Shown: one piece after another, positions 25,185 through 32,933 of the stretch | Numbering within the stretch: position 1 is the stretch's first letter | Layout of the letters: every line of letters starts with the position of its first letter | DNA from: Armatimonadetes bacterium CG06_land_8_20_14_3_00_66_21 | GTDB lineage: Bacteria > Armatimonadota > Abditibacteriia > CG2-30-66-41 | Direction of reading: 5' to 3' | Assembly (NCBI GenBank): GCA_002779825.1 | Contig: PEVN01000518.1 | Coordinates: forward strand, 1-39,667 | DNA length: 39,667 nucleotides | Program-made: the position numbers and the translations under genes | The notes under the pieces: model-generated | Seen by the model: only the letters and a program-made list of their open reading frames with translations | What the model was told of the DNA's origin: nothing | Database searches by the model: none

Positions 25185-26354
25185 TCAGCTATTGAGCGAC
25201 CGGTAGTACTCGACCAGGATTTCCACGACCTCCTTCCGACTGAATTCGACCGGCGGGATCTCTCCCTTGCCGAGCATCTCGCGAAGCTTCGTGCCGCTGA
25301 TGAACACCTGCTCCTCTTTGCCGTGCGGGCAGGTCTTGATCGAGGCCATGCCGAGACACTTCTTGCAGTAGAACGTGTTCTCGAACTTCAGCGGCTGCAG
25401 GGCAAGCTCGCCGGGCTTGAGCGAATCGAAGATCTCCTGCGCCTCGAAGGGGCCATAGTAACTGCCGACGCCCGCATGATCGCGGCCCACGCACAAGTGG
25501 CTGCAGCCGAAGTTCTGCCGGATGATGGCGTGCAGGATCGCTTCCGTCGGGCCGGCGTAGCGCATCTCCATGGGGTAGACCTTCAGCACCACCCGGTCCG
25601 TGTTATAGAAGTTCTCGAGCAGGACGTTGTAGCACTTCATCCGGGTCTCTGCCGGAATGTCGCCCGGCTTCAGCTTCCCGACGATGGGATGGATGAAGAG
25701 CCCGTCGGTGATCTCCAGCGCGACCTTCGTGAGGTACTCGTGCGAGCGGTGGATCGGGTTGCGAGTCTGGAACGCCGTGATGGTGCTCCAACCCTTCGCC
25801 TCGAAGATCGCCCGGGTCTCGGCCGGGCGCGCGTACTCGGGGAACTGCTCCGGGTAGCCGGCCTCGTTGAGGACCTCGACCGGCCCGCCGAGGCAGACCT
25901 CACCCTGCGCCATGACTTTCTGGACGCCCGGGTGCTCGGGGTCCTCGGTGCGGAACGTTTGCAGGCATTCCGTCTGCTTGCAGTAGGTGTAGCGTTCTTC
26001 GACGACCATTGTCGCCAGAATGTCACCCGATTCCTCCTCGACGAGCGCAACCGTGTCCCCGTCCTTGATCCCGTCCGCCACCTCGGCGGCAACGGGAAGC
26101 GTGATTGGGATCGGCCAGAGCGTGCCGTTGGCGAGGTGCATGTCGGCCACTACGCCGTCATAGTCGGCCTTGCCCATGAACCCCGTGAGGGGGCTGAACG
26201 CACCCATGCCGATCATCAGGAGATCGGACACTTCGCGCGAGCCGATCTCGACCTGCGGCAGCTCTTTGGCCGCGGCCAGCCGGCCGGGGACCTCGCACGC
26301 CTCCACCAACCGCGGAGTCAACTCGCCGCCATGTGGCGGCACTAATTTGCCCAT
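25185..26354 (-). CDS. sat: Dissimilatory sulfate adenylyltransferase (ATP sulfurylase)
   Basis: Activates sulfate to APS with ATP, the first step of dissimilatory sulfate reduction, in the cytoplasm. The 389 residues carry the nucleotide-binding motif TRNPIHRSHEY at 197-207 (HxxH type) and GRDHAGVG at 290-297. A C-terminal cysteine group, FYCKKCLGMASIKTC at about 329-342, resembles the zinc site of homooligomeric archaeal and bacterial Sat. No APS-kinase domain is fused. The ATG at 26354 has AAGGAGGAG upstream. It is the first gene of the sat-apr-qmo run and lies divergent from the OmpR-type regulator at 26986. Confidence 0.97.
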   Translation of the reverse strand: MGKLVPPHGGELTPRLVEACEVPGRLAAAKELPQVEIGSREVSDLLMIGMGAFSPLTGFMGKADYDGVVADMHLANGTLWPIPITLPVAAEVADGIKDGDTVALVEEESGDILATMVVEERYTYCKQTECLQTFRTEDPEHPGVQKVMAQGEVCLGGPVEVLNEAGYPEQFPEYARPAETRAIFEAKGWSTITAFQTRNPIHRSHEYLTKVALEITDGLFIHPIVGKLKPGDIPAETRMKCYNVLLENFYNTDRVVLKVYPMEMRYAGPTEAILHAIIRQNFGCSHLCVGRDHAGVGSYYGPFEAQEIFDSLKPGELALQPLKFENTFYCKKCLGMASIKTCPHGKEEQVFISGTKLREMLGKGEIPPVEFSRKEVVEILVEYYRSLNS

Positions 26355-26639
26355 CTATTTCTCCTCCTTAGGGTCGTACAACGATGCCTAAGATGATTGC
26401 TATTGAGCAGTGCTGGAAGCGGCAACCTACCGACCTCCCTGCGCTCGGGCCAAACTGAGCCCGCCTGGGCTGCAGGGCAACGACTCCGGTCCCCTCGTTC
26501 AGGAGACGCCCTTTCGGGCGAGCGCACGGTCAGTTCCCGGTTGCCTACAGTGACCTGGTGAAACGGGAAAGCGCGCACTTGGCGGAGCATTTCACCTGGG
26601 TGCAGAAGCAGAGGCGTCGGCGAACTGCCGCTCCCTGCC

Positions 26640-26659
26640 TTTACGTGCAATTTACATTT
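26640..26659 (+). promoter_or_regulatory. Candidate operator: TTTAC direct repeat with 11-bp period upstream of sat
   Basis: TTTAC occurs at 26640-26644 and again at 26651-26655, exactly 11 bases apart, with the second copy extended to TTTACATTT. The same arrangement, TTTAC-N6-TTTACATTT, is found upstream of dsrA at 36845-36864. OmpR/PhoB-class regulators bind direct repeats with 11-bp spacing, and one is encoded next door. At sat it would lie just downstream of the candidate promoter's start point, which fits repression. Confidence 0.5.
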
Positions 26660-26672
26660 GAGATTGGCGCCC

Positions 26673-26702
26673 ATTGTACGCAATCTCACTGGGGGAGGTC
26701 AA
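26673..26702 (-). promoter_or_regulatory. Candidate promoter of the sat-apr-qmo run
   Basis: On the minus strand TTGACC (26702-26697) and TACAAT (26678-26673) are separated by 18 bases, a good sigma-70 match, with a predicted start near 26666. Some 310 bases of leader would precede the sat ATG. Confidence 0.5.
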
Positions 26703-26985
26703 GGTCGTCAGGATGGTTTTCTGCCCAGGGAAGACCTCACTTCCCGCCACAACGCTGCTACTGCAACGAAATGCCCGGATTTCCAGTGCCGGTCAGAGGA
26801 GAAAGGCACTTGCCCCCCGCCGGTGCGTCGCTGGCGGCTTTCTTGCGGTTGAGCCAAGGAAGACGACCGCACGTGAAGAATACGTAAACTCTCCGGGAGG
26901 CGGCGAGCGAGGTCGCAAGCGGGCCCGCGTTCTGCCCGCTCCTGACCGTCAGCGCTCCTCTGCCAGGAACCGGGCAGGAGAAGAA

Positions 26986-27666
26986 GTGACAACCAAGCTG
27001 CTGATCGTAGACGACGACCGCGACTTTGCGTCTTCGCTGTCGCTTCTGCTTGACAGTGAGGGGTTTGCCACCAGGTGTGCCTCGTCGGGGGAACAGGCTC
27101 TGGACGCTGCTCGGGCGTGGCAGCCCGATGTGATTCTCCTCGACGTTGTCCTTCCCGGTCTCGACGGGCTCTCCGTGTGCCACGCGCTGCGCAGAGAGTC
27201 GTCAGCGGCGATCATCATGCTCACCGCGCTCGATGCGGAGGTCGACCGGGTGGTGGGTCTGGAAGTGGGCGCGGACGACTACGTCACAAAGCCCTTCAGC
27301 CACCGCGAGTTGAGCGCTCGGATCCGCGCTGTCCTCCGGCGAACCCAGGGGGGGCGGTCCACGGAGACGAACTTGGTGTCGGGCGACCTGGAGCTTCGCT
27401 TCGACTCCCGCAAGGTGTACCTGCGGGGGCAGCCAGTTGACCTGACACTCAAGGAGTTCGAGTTGCTGGCCACCTTTGTGCGTCAGACCGGCCGCGCGCT
27501 GTCGCGGGACGAGTTGTACGGGACGGTGTGGGCCGGCGCCCCGGCCGAAGGGTCTCGAACGCTGGACGCCCACATCCGGTCTCTCCGGGAGAAGATCGAG
27601 GCAGATCCGGCCAACCCCACGCGGATCGTCACCCTGCGCCGGGTCGGATACCGGTTCGAGGGATGA
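26986..27666 (+). CDS. OmpR/PhoB-family response regulator
   Basis: A 226-residue transcription factor: receiver domain with the acidic pair in LLIVDDDRDF, phospho-Asp53 (VILLDVVLPGLDG), Thr80 and Lys102 (DDYVTKPF), then a winged-helix DNA-binding domain (LTLKEFELLATFVRQ, RTLDAHIRSLREKIE, TLRRVGYRFEG). The frame is open upstream, but I chose the GTG at 26986, which follows AGGAG by 5 bases and gives the usual length. It is divergent from sat and convergent with the PAS kinase at 27765-29177, its likely partner. The TTTAC 11-bp direct repeats upstream of sat and dsrA fit the spacing such regulators recognise, making it a candidate master regulator of sulfate reduction here (inference). Confidence 0.92.
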   Translation: MTTKLLIVDDDRDFASSLSLLLDSEGFATRCASSGEQALDAARAWQPDVILLDVVLPGLDGLSVCHALRRESSAAIIMLTALDAEVDRVVGLEVGADDYVTKPFSHRELSARIRAVLRRTQGGRSTETNLVSGDLELRFDSRKVYLRGQPVDLTLKEFELLATFVRQTGRALSRDELYGTVWAGAPAEGSRTLDAHIRSLREKIEADPANPTRIVTLRRVGYRFEG

Positions 27667-27688
27667 CGGCAGCGGTTCGCGTGCTTCA

Positions 27689-27743
27689 GGTTGGCGCCTG
27701 CGTCCAACCCACCCCGCTCGCCGGAGGGTCGCGATCTGCGACC
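27689..27743. terminator. Two stem-loops in a convergent gene gap
   Basis: GGTTGG (27689-27694) pairs with CCAACC (27704-27709), and GGTCGC (27727-27732) with GCGACC (27738-27743). They fill the 98-base gap between two convergent genes and could end transcription from both sides, although neither is followed by a T-run. Confidence 0.35.
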
Positions 27744-27764
27744 GCGTAGCCACCGGTATCGTTC

Positions 27765-29177
27765 TCACCCGGCAGCCGGAATGCGAACGGTGAACGTGGT
27801 ACCCTTCTGCAACGTCGACCTGACCTGGATCGTCCCCCCGTGCTCCGTGGCGACCTTCTGGGCCACCATGAGTCCCAGCCCCGTACCCGCTGAGCCTTTG
27901 GTCGAGAACTGAGGATCGAAGACCCGTTCCCGCGTCGCCTTGTCCATGCCGACACCGTTGTCCGAGACTCGGAGAACGACATCCGGCCCTTTGCGGCACG
28001 CCGAAAGCTCGATGCGGTGCCTGCGGGTCGGCCGGTTGTCGAACAGGCAGGCGTCAAGGGCGTTTTCCAGGAGATTGACGAGCAGGGAGTGCAGCCCTTT
28101 GGGGTCGGCGACGACCTGGGTGCTCTCGTCAGGGCAGCGAACCTCCAGTGCAATGCCATGCGACTGGGCTTTCCCTGCGAACAGCTCACCGATCTCCGTC
28201 ACCAGTTCGCGGCAACGGAGAGACTGCTTCTCGGGCTTTCGTTCCTTCGCGTAGAAGAGGATGTCCTGCACCAGCTTGGAGACGCGCTCGACGTTCCGCT
28301 CGACCATGGCCCAGCCTTCTTTCACCAACTCCCGGTCGTCGCGCTGGAAGCCGGAATTGACCACGTAGACGCCGCCGTCCAGCCCCATGAGAATGCCCTT
28401 CACGCTGTGGGATACGCCAGCGACCAACTGCCCCAGAGAAGCCAGTCGCGACTGCAGTTTGCGGACCTCGGAGATGTCCGTGGACATCTCCATCGCGTGG
28501 GTGACCTCGCCGGCCGCATTCCGAATGGGGGCGCTGTACACGATCACGTTGACGGTCCTGCCGTCTTCAGAGGTGACCAGTTCCTCGCTGCTGTGGACCT
28601 GCCCGTCCTCGAACGTCTGCGCCACGGGGCACACCGGGCAGCGGTCCGGCCGACGTTTGTAGACCTTGTAGCAGTGCCGACGCCGTGGCTCGCCGAATGC
28701 CTGTCTGAAGGCGTGGTTGGACTCGACGAGGCGGAACTCACGGTCCTGAACGGAGATGTAGCAGGGAACCTCGTTGAACAGGATCTCGTAGCGCTGACGG
28801 ACATGAGACGGGTCCCAGTCGAAGCCCTCGGGAGGCGGCGGCTCGGCCGGTGTAAAGAGTTCGAGGACGGCCTCGATAGCTCCGTCGGTGCCCCGAACCG
28901 GGCTGGTTCGGCTGGCGAGACGTAGCTGTTCCTCGGCCGGGGTGGTCACAGTTGTGTCGAGAGCGTGGGCGTCGCCGTCGACGAACGTCAGCAGCGCGGG
29001 GCAGTCAACGCACGGCGCGTCCCGGCGACCGATTGCCCGGTAACAGACCTCGCCAACGACTTCGCCGAAGGTCTCGCGAAGCAAGCGGTTGGCGGCCAGG
29101 ACTCGGAGCTCCCGGTCCACCACCGCGGCGAAGCCCGGAAGGTCTTCGAACACCTCCCGATACGCTATCTCGGCCAA
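27765..29177 (-). CDS. Tandem PAS sensor histidine kinase with cysteine-bearing PAS domains
   Basis: A 470-residue soluble kinase. Two PAS domains (about 1-105 and 125-235) each end in a cysteine group: CYRAIGRRDAPCVDCPA and CYKVYKRRPDRCPVCPV. A HisKA domain (LASLGQLVAGVSHSVKGIL) and HATPase domain (NLLENALDACL, DNGVGMDK, GTGLGLMVAQKV) follow. This CY-x9-10-C-x2-CP pattern in PAS domains is common in sulfate-reducing bacteria and may hold a metal or sense thiols. Start is TTG at 29177 with AAGG upstream. It lies 30 bases downstream of the HdrD-receiver fusion, with which it is probably co-transcribed, and opposite the OmpR-type regulator. Either could be its phosphorylation target. Confidence 0.9.
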   Translation of the reverse strand: MAEIAYREVFEDLPGFAAVVDRELRVLAANRLLRETFGEVVGEVCYRAIGRRDAPCVDCPALLTFVDGDAHALDTTVTTPAEEQLRLASRTSPVRGTDGAIEAVLELFTPAEPPPPEGFDWDPSHVRQRYEILFNEVPCYISVQDREFRLVESNHAFRQAFGEPRRRHCYKVYKRRPDRCPVCPVAQTFEDGQVHSSEELVTSEDGRTVNVIVYSAPIRNAAGEVTHAMEMSTDISEVRKLQSRLASLGQLVAGVSHSVKGILMGLDGGVYVVNSGFQRDDRELVKEGWAMVERNVERVSKLVQDILFYAKERKPEKQSLRCRELVTEIGELFAGKAQSHGIALEVRCPDESTQVVADPKGLHSLLVNLLENALDACLFDNRPTRRHRIELSACRKGPDVVLRVSDNGVGMDKATRERVFDPQFSTKGSAGTGLGLMVAQKVATEHGGTIQVRSTLQKGTTFTVRIPAAG

Positions 29178-29207
29178 GGTGGCACCTTCCCCCGGCCCCG
29201 CGCGTGA

Positions 29208-30956
29208 TCAAGCGACTGGCTGAGTCTCCTGCGCCGACTCCAGCACTTTGCGGACGCTCAACAGGAACTGCTCCTTCTCCACCGGCTTCTCAACGAAACC
29301 GTCCGGCCGCGGCAGCGAGTGCTGGTAGATGAACTGGCGGAAGTCGAGGTCGGGATGGTCCTCGGGGCTGATCCCCGTCACGATGATAACCGGCAGGTTG
29401 CCGTATCCGTTGTTGCCCGCACGGATCTCTCGGTAGAGGTCGGTTCCGGCCATTCTGGGCATGAGCAAGTCAAGGGTGAGCAGATCGGGCTTCTCCTGAC
29501 GGATCAGCTCCAATGCCTGCGTGGAGTCGGTTGTCGAGACGACTTGGTAGCCGTTGTCCTCGAGCAGCGTGGTGAGGAAGGTAACCGTGTCCAACTCGTC
29601 GTCTACGACGAGCACTTTCCTCCTGACTTCCCCGATCGCTTCGGTCGTGGCTCTGGCGGGCCGCTCAGGCAGCACGAGGGCTTCGGCAAATAGCTCGCCT
29701 ACGGTCTTGACCCGCATGTCCAGCTTGTACCGCTTGATCAGGTCAGACAGAGCGTCGACGCAGTTGTGGCATGCAGTGGCGACCACCTTGGCGCCGGTCG
29801 CCGCCAGTTGGTCTGCCTTCGGCTTGGCGACCTGCAGGCGCCGCTCGGTGTACTCCGACATCGACATGGCGCCGCCGCCGCCGCTGCAGCAAAGGTTGTC
29901 GGCCCGGTTGGGGTGCATTTCCACGAACTCCGTGCAACAGTGCTGCAGCACGAAGCGCGGTTCCTCCGTCATGCCGCTGCTGCGCCCGAGGTTGCAGGGA
30001 TCGTGATAGGTGACTGGCTCCGCGTTGACGGACGGGTCGAGCTTCAGGCGCCCGCTTTGAATGTACCCCTGCATGGTTTCCAGGTAGTTCTCGATGGGGA
30101 AGCTCAGCTTCCGGCCCGTCCAGTTCGGCGACTCCCACTTCGTCGCTCTGAAGCCATGACCGCATTCGGAGGTGACAAGCTTCTTGGCGCCGAGTCGCTC
30201 CACGGCATCGAAGACGAGGTTGCCCATGTGCGCGCCAAGCGCGTTGTCGCCGGAAAACAGCCCAAAGTTCGTATTGTCCCACCCTTCGGACGCCATCGTC
30301 CAGTTCTCGCCCACAGCGTAGAAGACCTTGGCCGACGCCAGCAAACTGAGCGGAGCATACTTGACCTCGCGCGGGTTGATCGCGTAGAGCAAGTCGGCGC
30401 CCTCCTTGTTGAGGGGAATGACTGCGTTCGCGTCGCCGACCTCTGCCTGAAGCTCCTCGCTGAGCCATTCGATGGTCTCGATGTAGTCCTGCTTGTCCAC
30501 CGCCATCTGGTTGCCGTGCTCCCACTGGTCCTTGCTGACGTCCAGCACGCCCTGGGGAGCCACTCCGACCTCGGTGAGGAGGGAGCGGGCAGTCCGGATG
30601 AGCAGCGCCATGTCGACGCCCATCGGGCAATTGAGCGTGCAGCGCCGGCACATGGTGCAGTTGCCGAAGACGACCTCCTTGAGTGCCTCCAGGTCCTCGT
30701 CGGAGACCACGGTCTTCCCCCCGACCCACTTCGGTGCGACCTTCCCCATCCAGTCAGTGTGATACTTGTACAGCTTGCGCACCTGGTCCGCTTTGTAGGC
30801 GGGCGCCATCTTCGGGTCGCCGGTGGCGAGGTAGTAGTGGCAGGAGTCTGTGCACTGCCCGCAGTGAGCGCAGATGCCGAACGACAACGCTGCCTGGCGG
30901 TTCACTTTCTTCCGGAACGAGTCGACTACGGCTTGGGCTTTTTCGGATCTCTGCAT
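29208..30956 (-). CDS. HdrD/TmcB-like iron-sulfur protein fused to a receiver domain
   Basis: About 582 residues. Two [4Fe-4S] motifs (CAHCGQCTDSCHYY and CTMCRRCTLNCPMGVD) precede a CCG-type region: DPCNLGR, NLCCSGGGGAMSM and ATACHNC, the cysteine pattern that carries the catalytic cluster in HdrB/HdrD, DsrK and TmcB. From about residue 450 the protein continues into a full receiver domain (KVLVVDDELDT, phospho-Asp in LLTLDLLMPRMAG, VIIVTGIS, Lys in FVEKPVEKEQF). Fusion of a respiratory Fe-S subunit to a receiver is unusual and suggests phosphorylation control of electron flow, perhaps by the PAS kinase 30 bases downstream. Start is ATG 30956, with GGGAG upstream, rather than TTG 30974. Its membrane partner is the gene at 31002-31676. 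Hdr-like function is established; the TmcB assignment is by context. Confidence 0.85.
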   Translation of the reverse strand: MQRSEKAQAVVDSFRKKVNRQAALSFGICAHCGQCTDSCHYYLATGDPKMAPAYKADQVRKLYKYHTDWMGKVAPKWVGGKTVVSDEDLEALKEVVFGNCTMCRRCTLNCPMGVDMALLIRTARSLLTEVGVAPQGVLDVSKDQWEHGNQMAVDKQDYIETIEWLSEELQAEVGDANAVIPLNKEGADLLYAINPREVKYAPLSLLASAKVFYAVGENWTMASEGWDNTNFGLFSGDNALGAHMGNLVFDAVERLGAKKLVTSECGHGFRATKWESPNWTGRKLSFPIENYLETMQGYIQSGRLKLDPSVNAEPVTYHDPCNLGRSSGMTEEPRFVLQHCCTEFVEMHPNRADNLCCSGGGGAMSMSEYTERRLQVAKPKADQLAATGAKVVATACHNCVDALSDLIKRYKLDMRVKTVGELFAEALVLPERPARATTEAIGEVRRKVLVVDDELDTVTFLTTLLEDNGYQVVSTTDSTQALELIRQEKPDLLTLDLLMPRMAGTDLYREIRAGNNGYGNLPVIIVTGISPEDHPDLDFRQFIYQHSLPRPDGFVEKPVEKEQFLLSVRKVLESAQETQPVA

Positions 30957-31001
30957 GTTCGGGACTCCCTGCAAGGAATGCGCGTCGGCGGCTCCGGCGG
31001 C

Positions 31002-31676
31002 TCACTTGGCCACGGGCTGCAGATTGGTGGAACCGGTCTGCTTGGGATAGACGCCCCGGTGACCCAGGTGCTTGCCGAGATAGTACTTCTGGAACGGGTA
31101 GTACAGGTAGTGGGAGATCTTGCTGAACGGCACGTAGATCAGGAAGAAGGTCGTCATGCCGAAGAAGGCGATCAGCGCCCAGGCGCTCCTGTTCGGCGTC
31201 GCAAAGAAGGCAGAGAGCAGGTAGAGGTCGAGCAGAATGATCGAGAAGTAGTCGTCCGCGCTGCTGATGAGCCGGAGATCGGGCCGGACGCACCGCTTGA
31301 CGAACCGGGAGACGCCGGCGAGGAAGGCGAGCGCCAGCACCGCTTGAATGGCGACAACCGCGCGAGGACCGGCGATCAGCCCGGGCCAGTACGGCAGGAT
31401 GAACGTCACCGCGATGGCCACGGCCACCCCGAGGTGGAAGACCGCGAACTCGGCATACTTGGTCCAGTGCTTGCGGGCGCTCTCCATCGCCCACGGCATG
31501 GCGATGGCGACCATCGCGTAGGCAATCCCGGCGCGTTCATCTCCTCGCGAGGGAGTGTTCTCCCGGGAGGCTGGGAACTTGAGCAGCCACCGGATGCGGA
31601 GCATGTAGACGACGGCCATGAAGGCAAGGGCTATGAGCTGTACTTCATCCTCGAGTACCTTGAGGAACTGGTCCAT
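31002..31676 (-). CDS. Tmc/DsrM-like cytochrome b membrane subunit
   Basis: A 224-residue membrane protein with five to six hydrophobic segments (IALAFMAVVYMLRI, AYAMVAIAMPWAM, AVFHLGVAVAIAVTFILPYW, VAIQAVLALAFLAGV, FSIILLDLYLLSAFFA, LIAFFGMTTFFLIYVPFS) and the typical ending SHYLYYPFQKYYLGKHLGHRG of HdrE/NarI-related subunits. Histidines in the membrane parts could bind heme b. The ATG at 31674-31676 has AGGGAGG upstream. With the HdrD-receiver protein 45 bases downstream it forms an HdrDE- or TmcBC-like pair, probably linking the quinone pool with a cytoplasmic thiol/disulfide reaction. No cytochrome c3 partner (TmcA) is seen in the window. Tmc versus a second DsrMK-like complex cannot be settled here. 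Confidence 0.75.
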   Translation of the reverse strand: MDQFLKVLEDEVQLIALAFMAVVYMLRIRWLLKFPASRENTPSRGDERAGIAYAMVAIAMPWAMESARKHWTKYAEFAVFHLGVAVAIAVTFILPYWPGLIAGPRAVVAIQAVLALAFLAGVSRFVKRCVRPDLRLISSADDYFSIILLDLYLLSAFFATPNRSAWALIAFFGMTTFFLIYVPFSKISHYLYYPFQKYYLGKHLGHRGVYPKQTGSTNLQPVAK

Positions 31677-31730
31677 GGAATGCGGTCCTCCCTGCAGGTC
31701 TGCTGAAGATGCCCCGTTCTGGTCGCTCCT

Positions 31731-32546
31731 CTATAGCGGAAGCAGCGCGCACTCGAGTCGGGGCCTCGCTGCCAGCGCACCGGAAAGACTGCGCTCGGTC
31801 GCTGCGCCGAGTTCCTCCAGACGTCGCCGAAGCGACTGCACGGACAGTGGCTCGCCCAACTCAGCAAACCCGAAACGTGGTCGTACTCCCTCCTGCTCTG
31901 GCGAGGTGGTAAGCAGGATCGTGGTGCCCGATACTCTTGGGTCTGCGGACAGGTGGCGGCAGAGTGCCTGGCACTGGTCAGGAGGAAGCGCGCAGTCCAC
32001 CACGATGCATTCTGGCCGGAAGCTGCCGACAAGCGCCGAGCAGTCGTACTCGCAACCGGTGAACCGGAAATCAAACCAGCCGTCATCGCTCTGCCGCAGG
32101 CTCCGCTCGACGGTCTCGCTGTTGGTGACGACCAACACGCGGATCGGCGCCGGCCGGAAGCTCCGGAAGTAGCTGCACCTGTCGCAGGAGGTCTCGCAGA
32201 ACGTGCCCTTGTACCCATCCGCCTCGCCCAGATGACTCATCTCGAAACATCGAAGCGCGCGAGACCGGTAGACCAGGCACTGCTGGCAGTCCGCTCGGAG
32301 GGCTCCATCTTGTGAGTAAAACTCCCAGCAGAACCGGGAGGGCGGCGAGGCAGCGCGCTCCGATGGGCGTTCAACACGCAGTTCCCCTTTGTCGCCCAAC
32401 AGCGTTTCGAGGCTCTCTCGCTGGATGCGGTAGTGCCCGCCCGCCGTGCGCTGCGCCCGGACCTTCCCAGCCTTGATCCATTTCAGGACGGCATCGGGGG
32501 TCACCGAACAGAGCTTGGCTGCTTGACCTGTGGATAGGAGTTGCAC
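31731..32546 (-). CDS. MerR/BldC-like HTH regulator with seven-cysteine cluster and degenerate receiver
   Basis: A 271-residue protein. Residues 1-55 are a MerR/excisionase-type helix-turn-helix (LSTGQAAKLCSVTPDAVLKW, QRTAGGHYRI). Residues 73-124 carry seven cysteines (73, 87, 90, 100, 117, 121, 124) that match those of the HTH protein at 35980-36426, so a metal or Fe-S site is likely. Residues 135-250 resemble a receiver, but the acidic pair is replaced (VLVVTNSE) and the Lys is missing (ELGEPLS); Asp184 (VVDCALP) remains. It would therefore not be a normal phospho-acceptor. GTG start at 32546 has no strong ribosome site, but a near-consensus promoter lies at 32595-32623. It is the first gene of the run leading to the Tmc-like genes and is probably their regulator. 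Confidence 0.8.
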   Translation of the reverse strand: MQLLSTGQAAKLCSVTPDAVLKWIKAGKVRAQRTAGGHYRIQRESLETLLGDKGELRVERPSERAASPPSRFCWEFYSQDGALRADCQQCLVYRSRALRCFEMSHLGEADGYKGTFCETSCDRCSYFRSFRPAPIRVLVVTNSETVERSLRQSDDGWFDFRFTGCEYDCSALVGSFRPECIVVDCALPPDQCQALCRHLSADPRVSGTTILLTTSPEQEGVRPRFGFAELGEPLSVQSLRRRLEELGAATERSLSGALAARPRLECALLPL

Positions 32547-32570
32547 GTTCGGACGCTCTGAGTATTCAGC

Positions 32571-32588
32571 GTTTTATTGGTTTTATTG
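32571..32588 (-). promoter_or_regulatory. Tandem 9-bp repeat at a transcription start
   Basis: On the minus strand CAATAAAAC occurs twice without a gap (two exact 9-bp copies), at the predicted start point of the promoter at 32595-32623. The A-rich sequence stands out in GC-rich DNA. BldC-like MerR domains bind direct repeats head to tail, so autoregulation by the encoded HTH protein is likely. Confidence 0.5.
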
Positions 32589-32594
32589 ACTCAG

Positions 32595-32623
32595 ATTATG
32601 CCAGAGTAGGCGAGCGGTGTCAA
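32595..32623 (-). promoter_or_regulatory. Near-consensus sigma-70 promoter
   Basis: On the minus strand TTGACA (32623-32618) and CATAAT (32600-32595) are separated by 17 bases, matching 11 of 12 consensus positions. The predicted start is near 32588, leaving about 42 bases of leader before the GTG at 32546. Confidence 0.75.
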
Positions 32624-32933
32624 CCCAGGGAGCTATTTCCGAGCGAGATTCTGTTGGCGAGACGCGGGAGGATGGAGCATGATCTGCGGCTGGCGGGGCG
32701 GTCGTGGAGACCCGATCGGGGTCGAGTGAGGCGACGTGGAGGGGGCGCGTCTGGTCTGCCCGGAGACCGGCCGGTGACCGCGACCCAGCGAAGTGACCCT
32801 CCGCGTTCGTCCGTAGACCCACGGCAGTGCTTCCGCTCTGACCGACGCTCCTGACGCCGACGCGACTTCCGCCCTGCCACAAGGCGTCCTGCCCGCTGAG
32901 GCGGCGCCAAACGCCCGGCCGCCTCCCCGGACG

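Larger units (their letters stand above)
26355..26985. other. 631-bp divergent intergenic region between sat and the OmpR-type regulator
   Basis: No credible gene is seen here; the open frames lack ribosome sites and family similarity. It holds a candidate sat promoter (26673-26702, minus) and the TTTAC direct repeat (26640-26659). The ribosome site of the divergent regulator is at about 26976-26981. The long 5' leader this implies for sat (about 310 bases) could hold further control elements that I cannot identify. Confidence 0.6.
32547..32933. other. 387-bp intergenic region upstream of the receiver-bearing HTH gene
   Basis: Contains the promoter (32595-32623, minus) and the 9-bp tandem repeat (32571-32588) of the downstream regulator. 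Near its right end a GAGGCGGC/GCCGCCTC stem (32898-32905 with 32918-32925), 9 bases past the receiver gene stop, could end transcription of the dsrMK run. Between about 32630 and 32890 I see no gene and no other structure. Confidence 0.5.

Noticed and set aside
26674-26985. N-terminal extension of the OmpR-type regulator
   Set aside because: The extension is basic low-complexity sequence, and the GTG at 26986 gives the usual family length with a good ribosome site.
29766-31706. Long plus-strand open frame (646 codons) opposite the HdrD-receiver and membrane subunit genes
   Set aside because: Shadow of strongly supported minus-strand genes; no recognisable motif.
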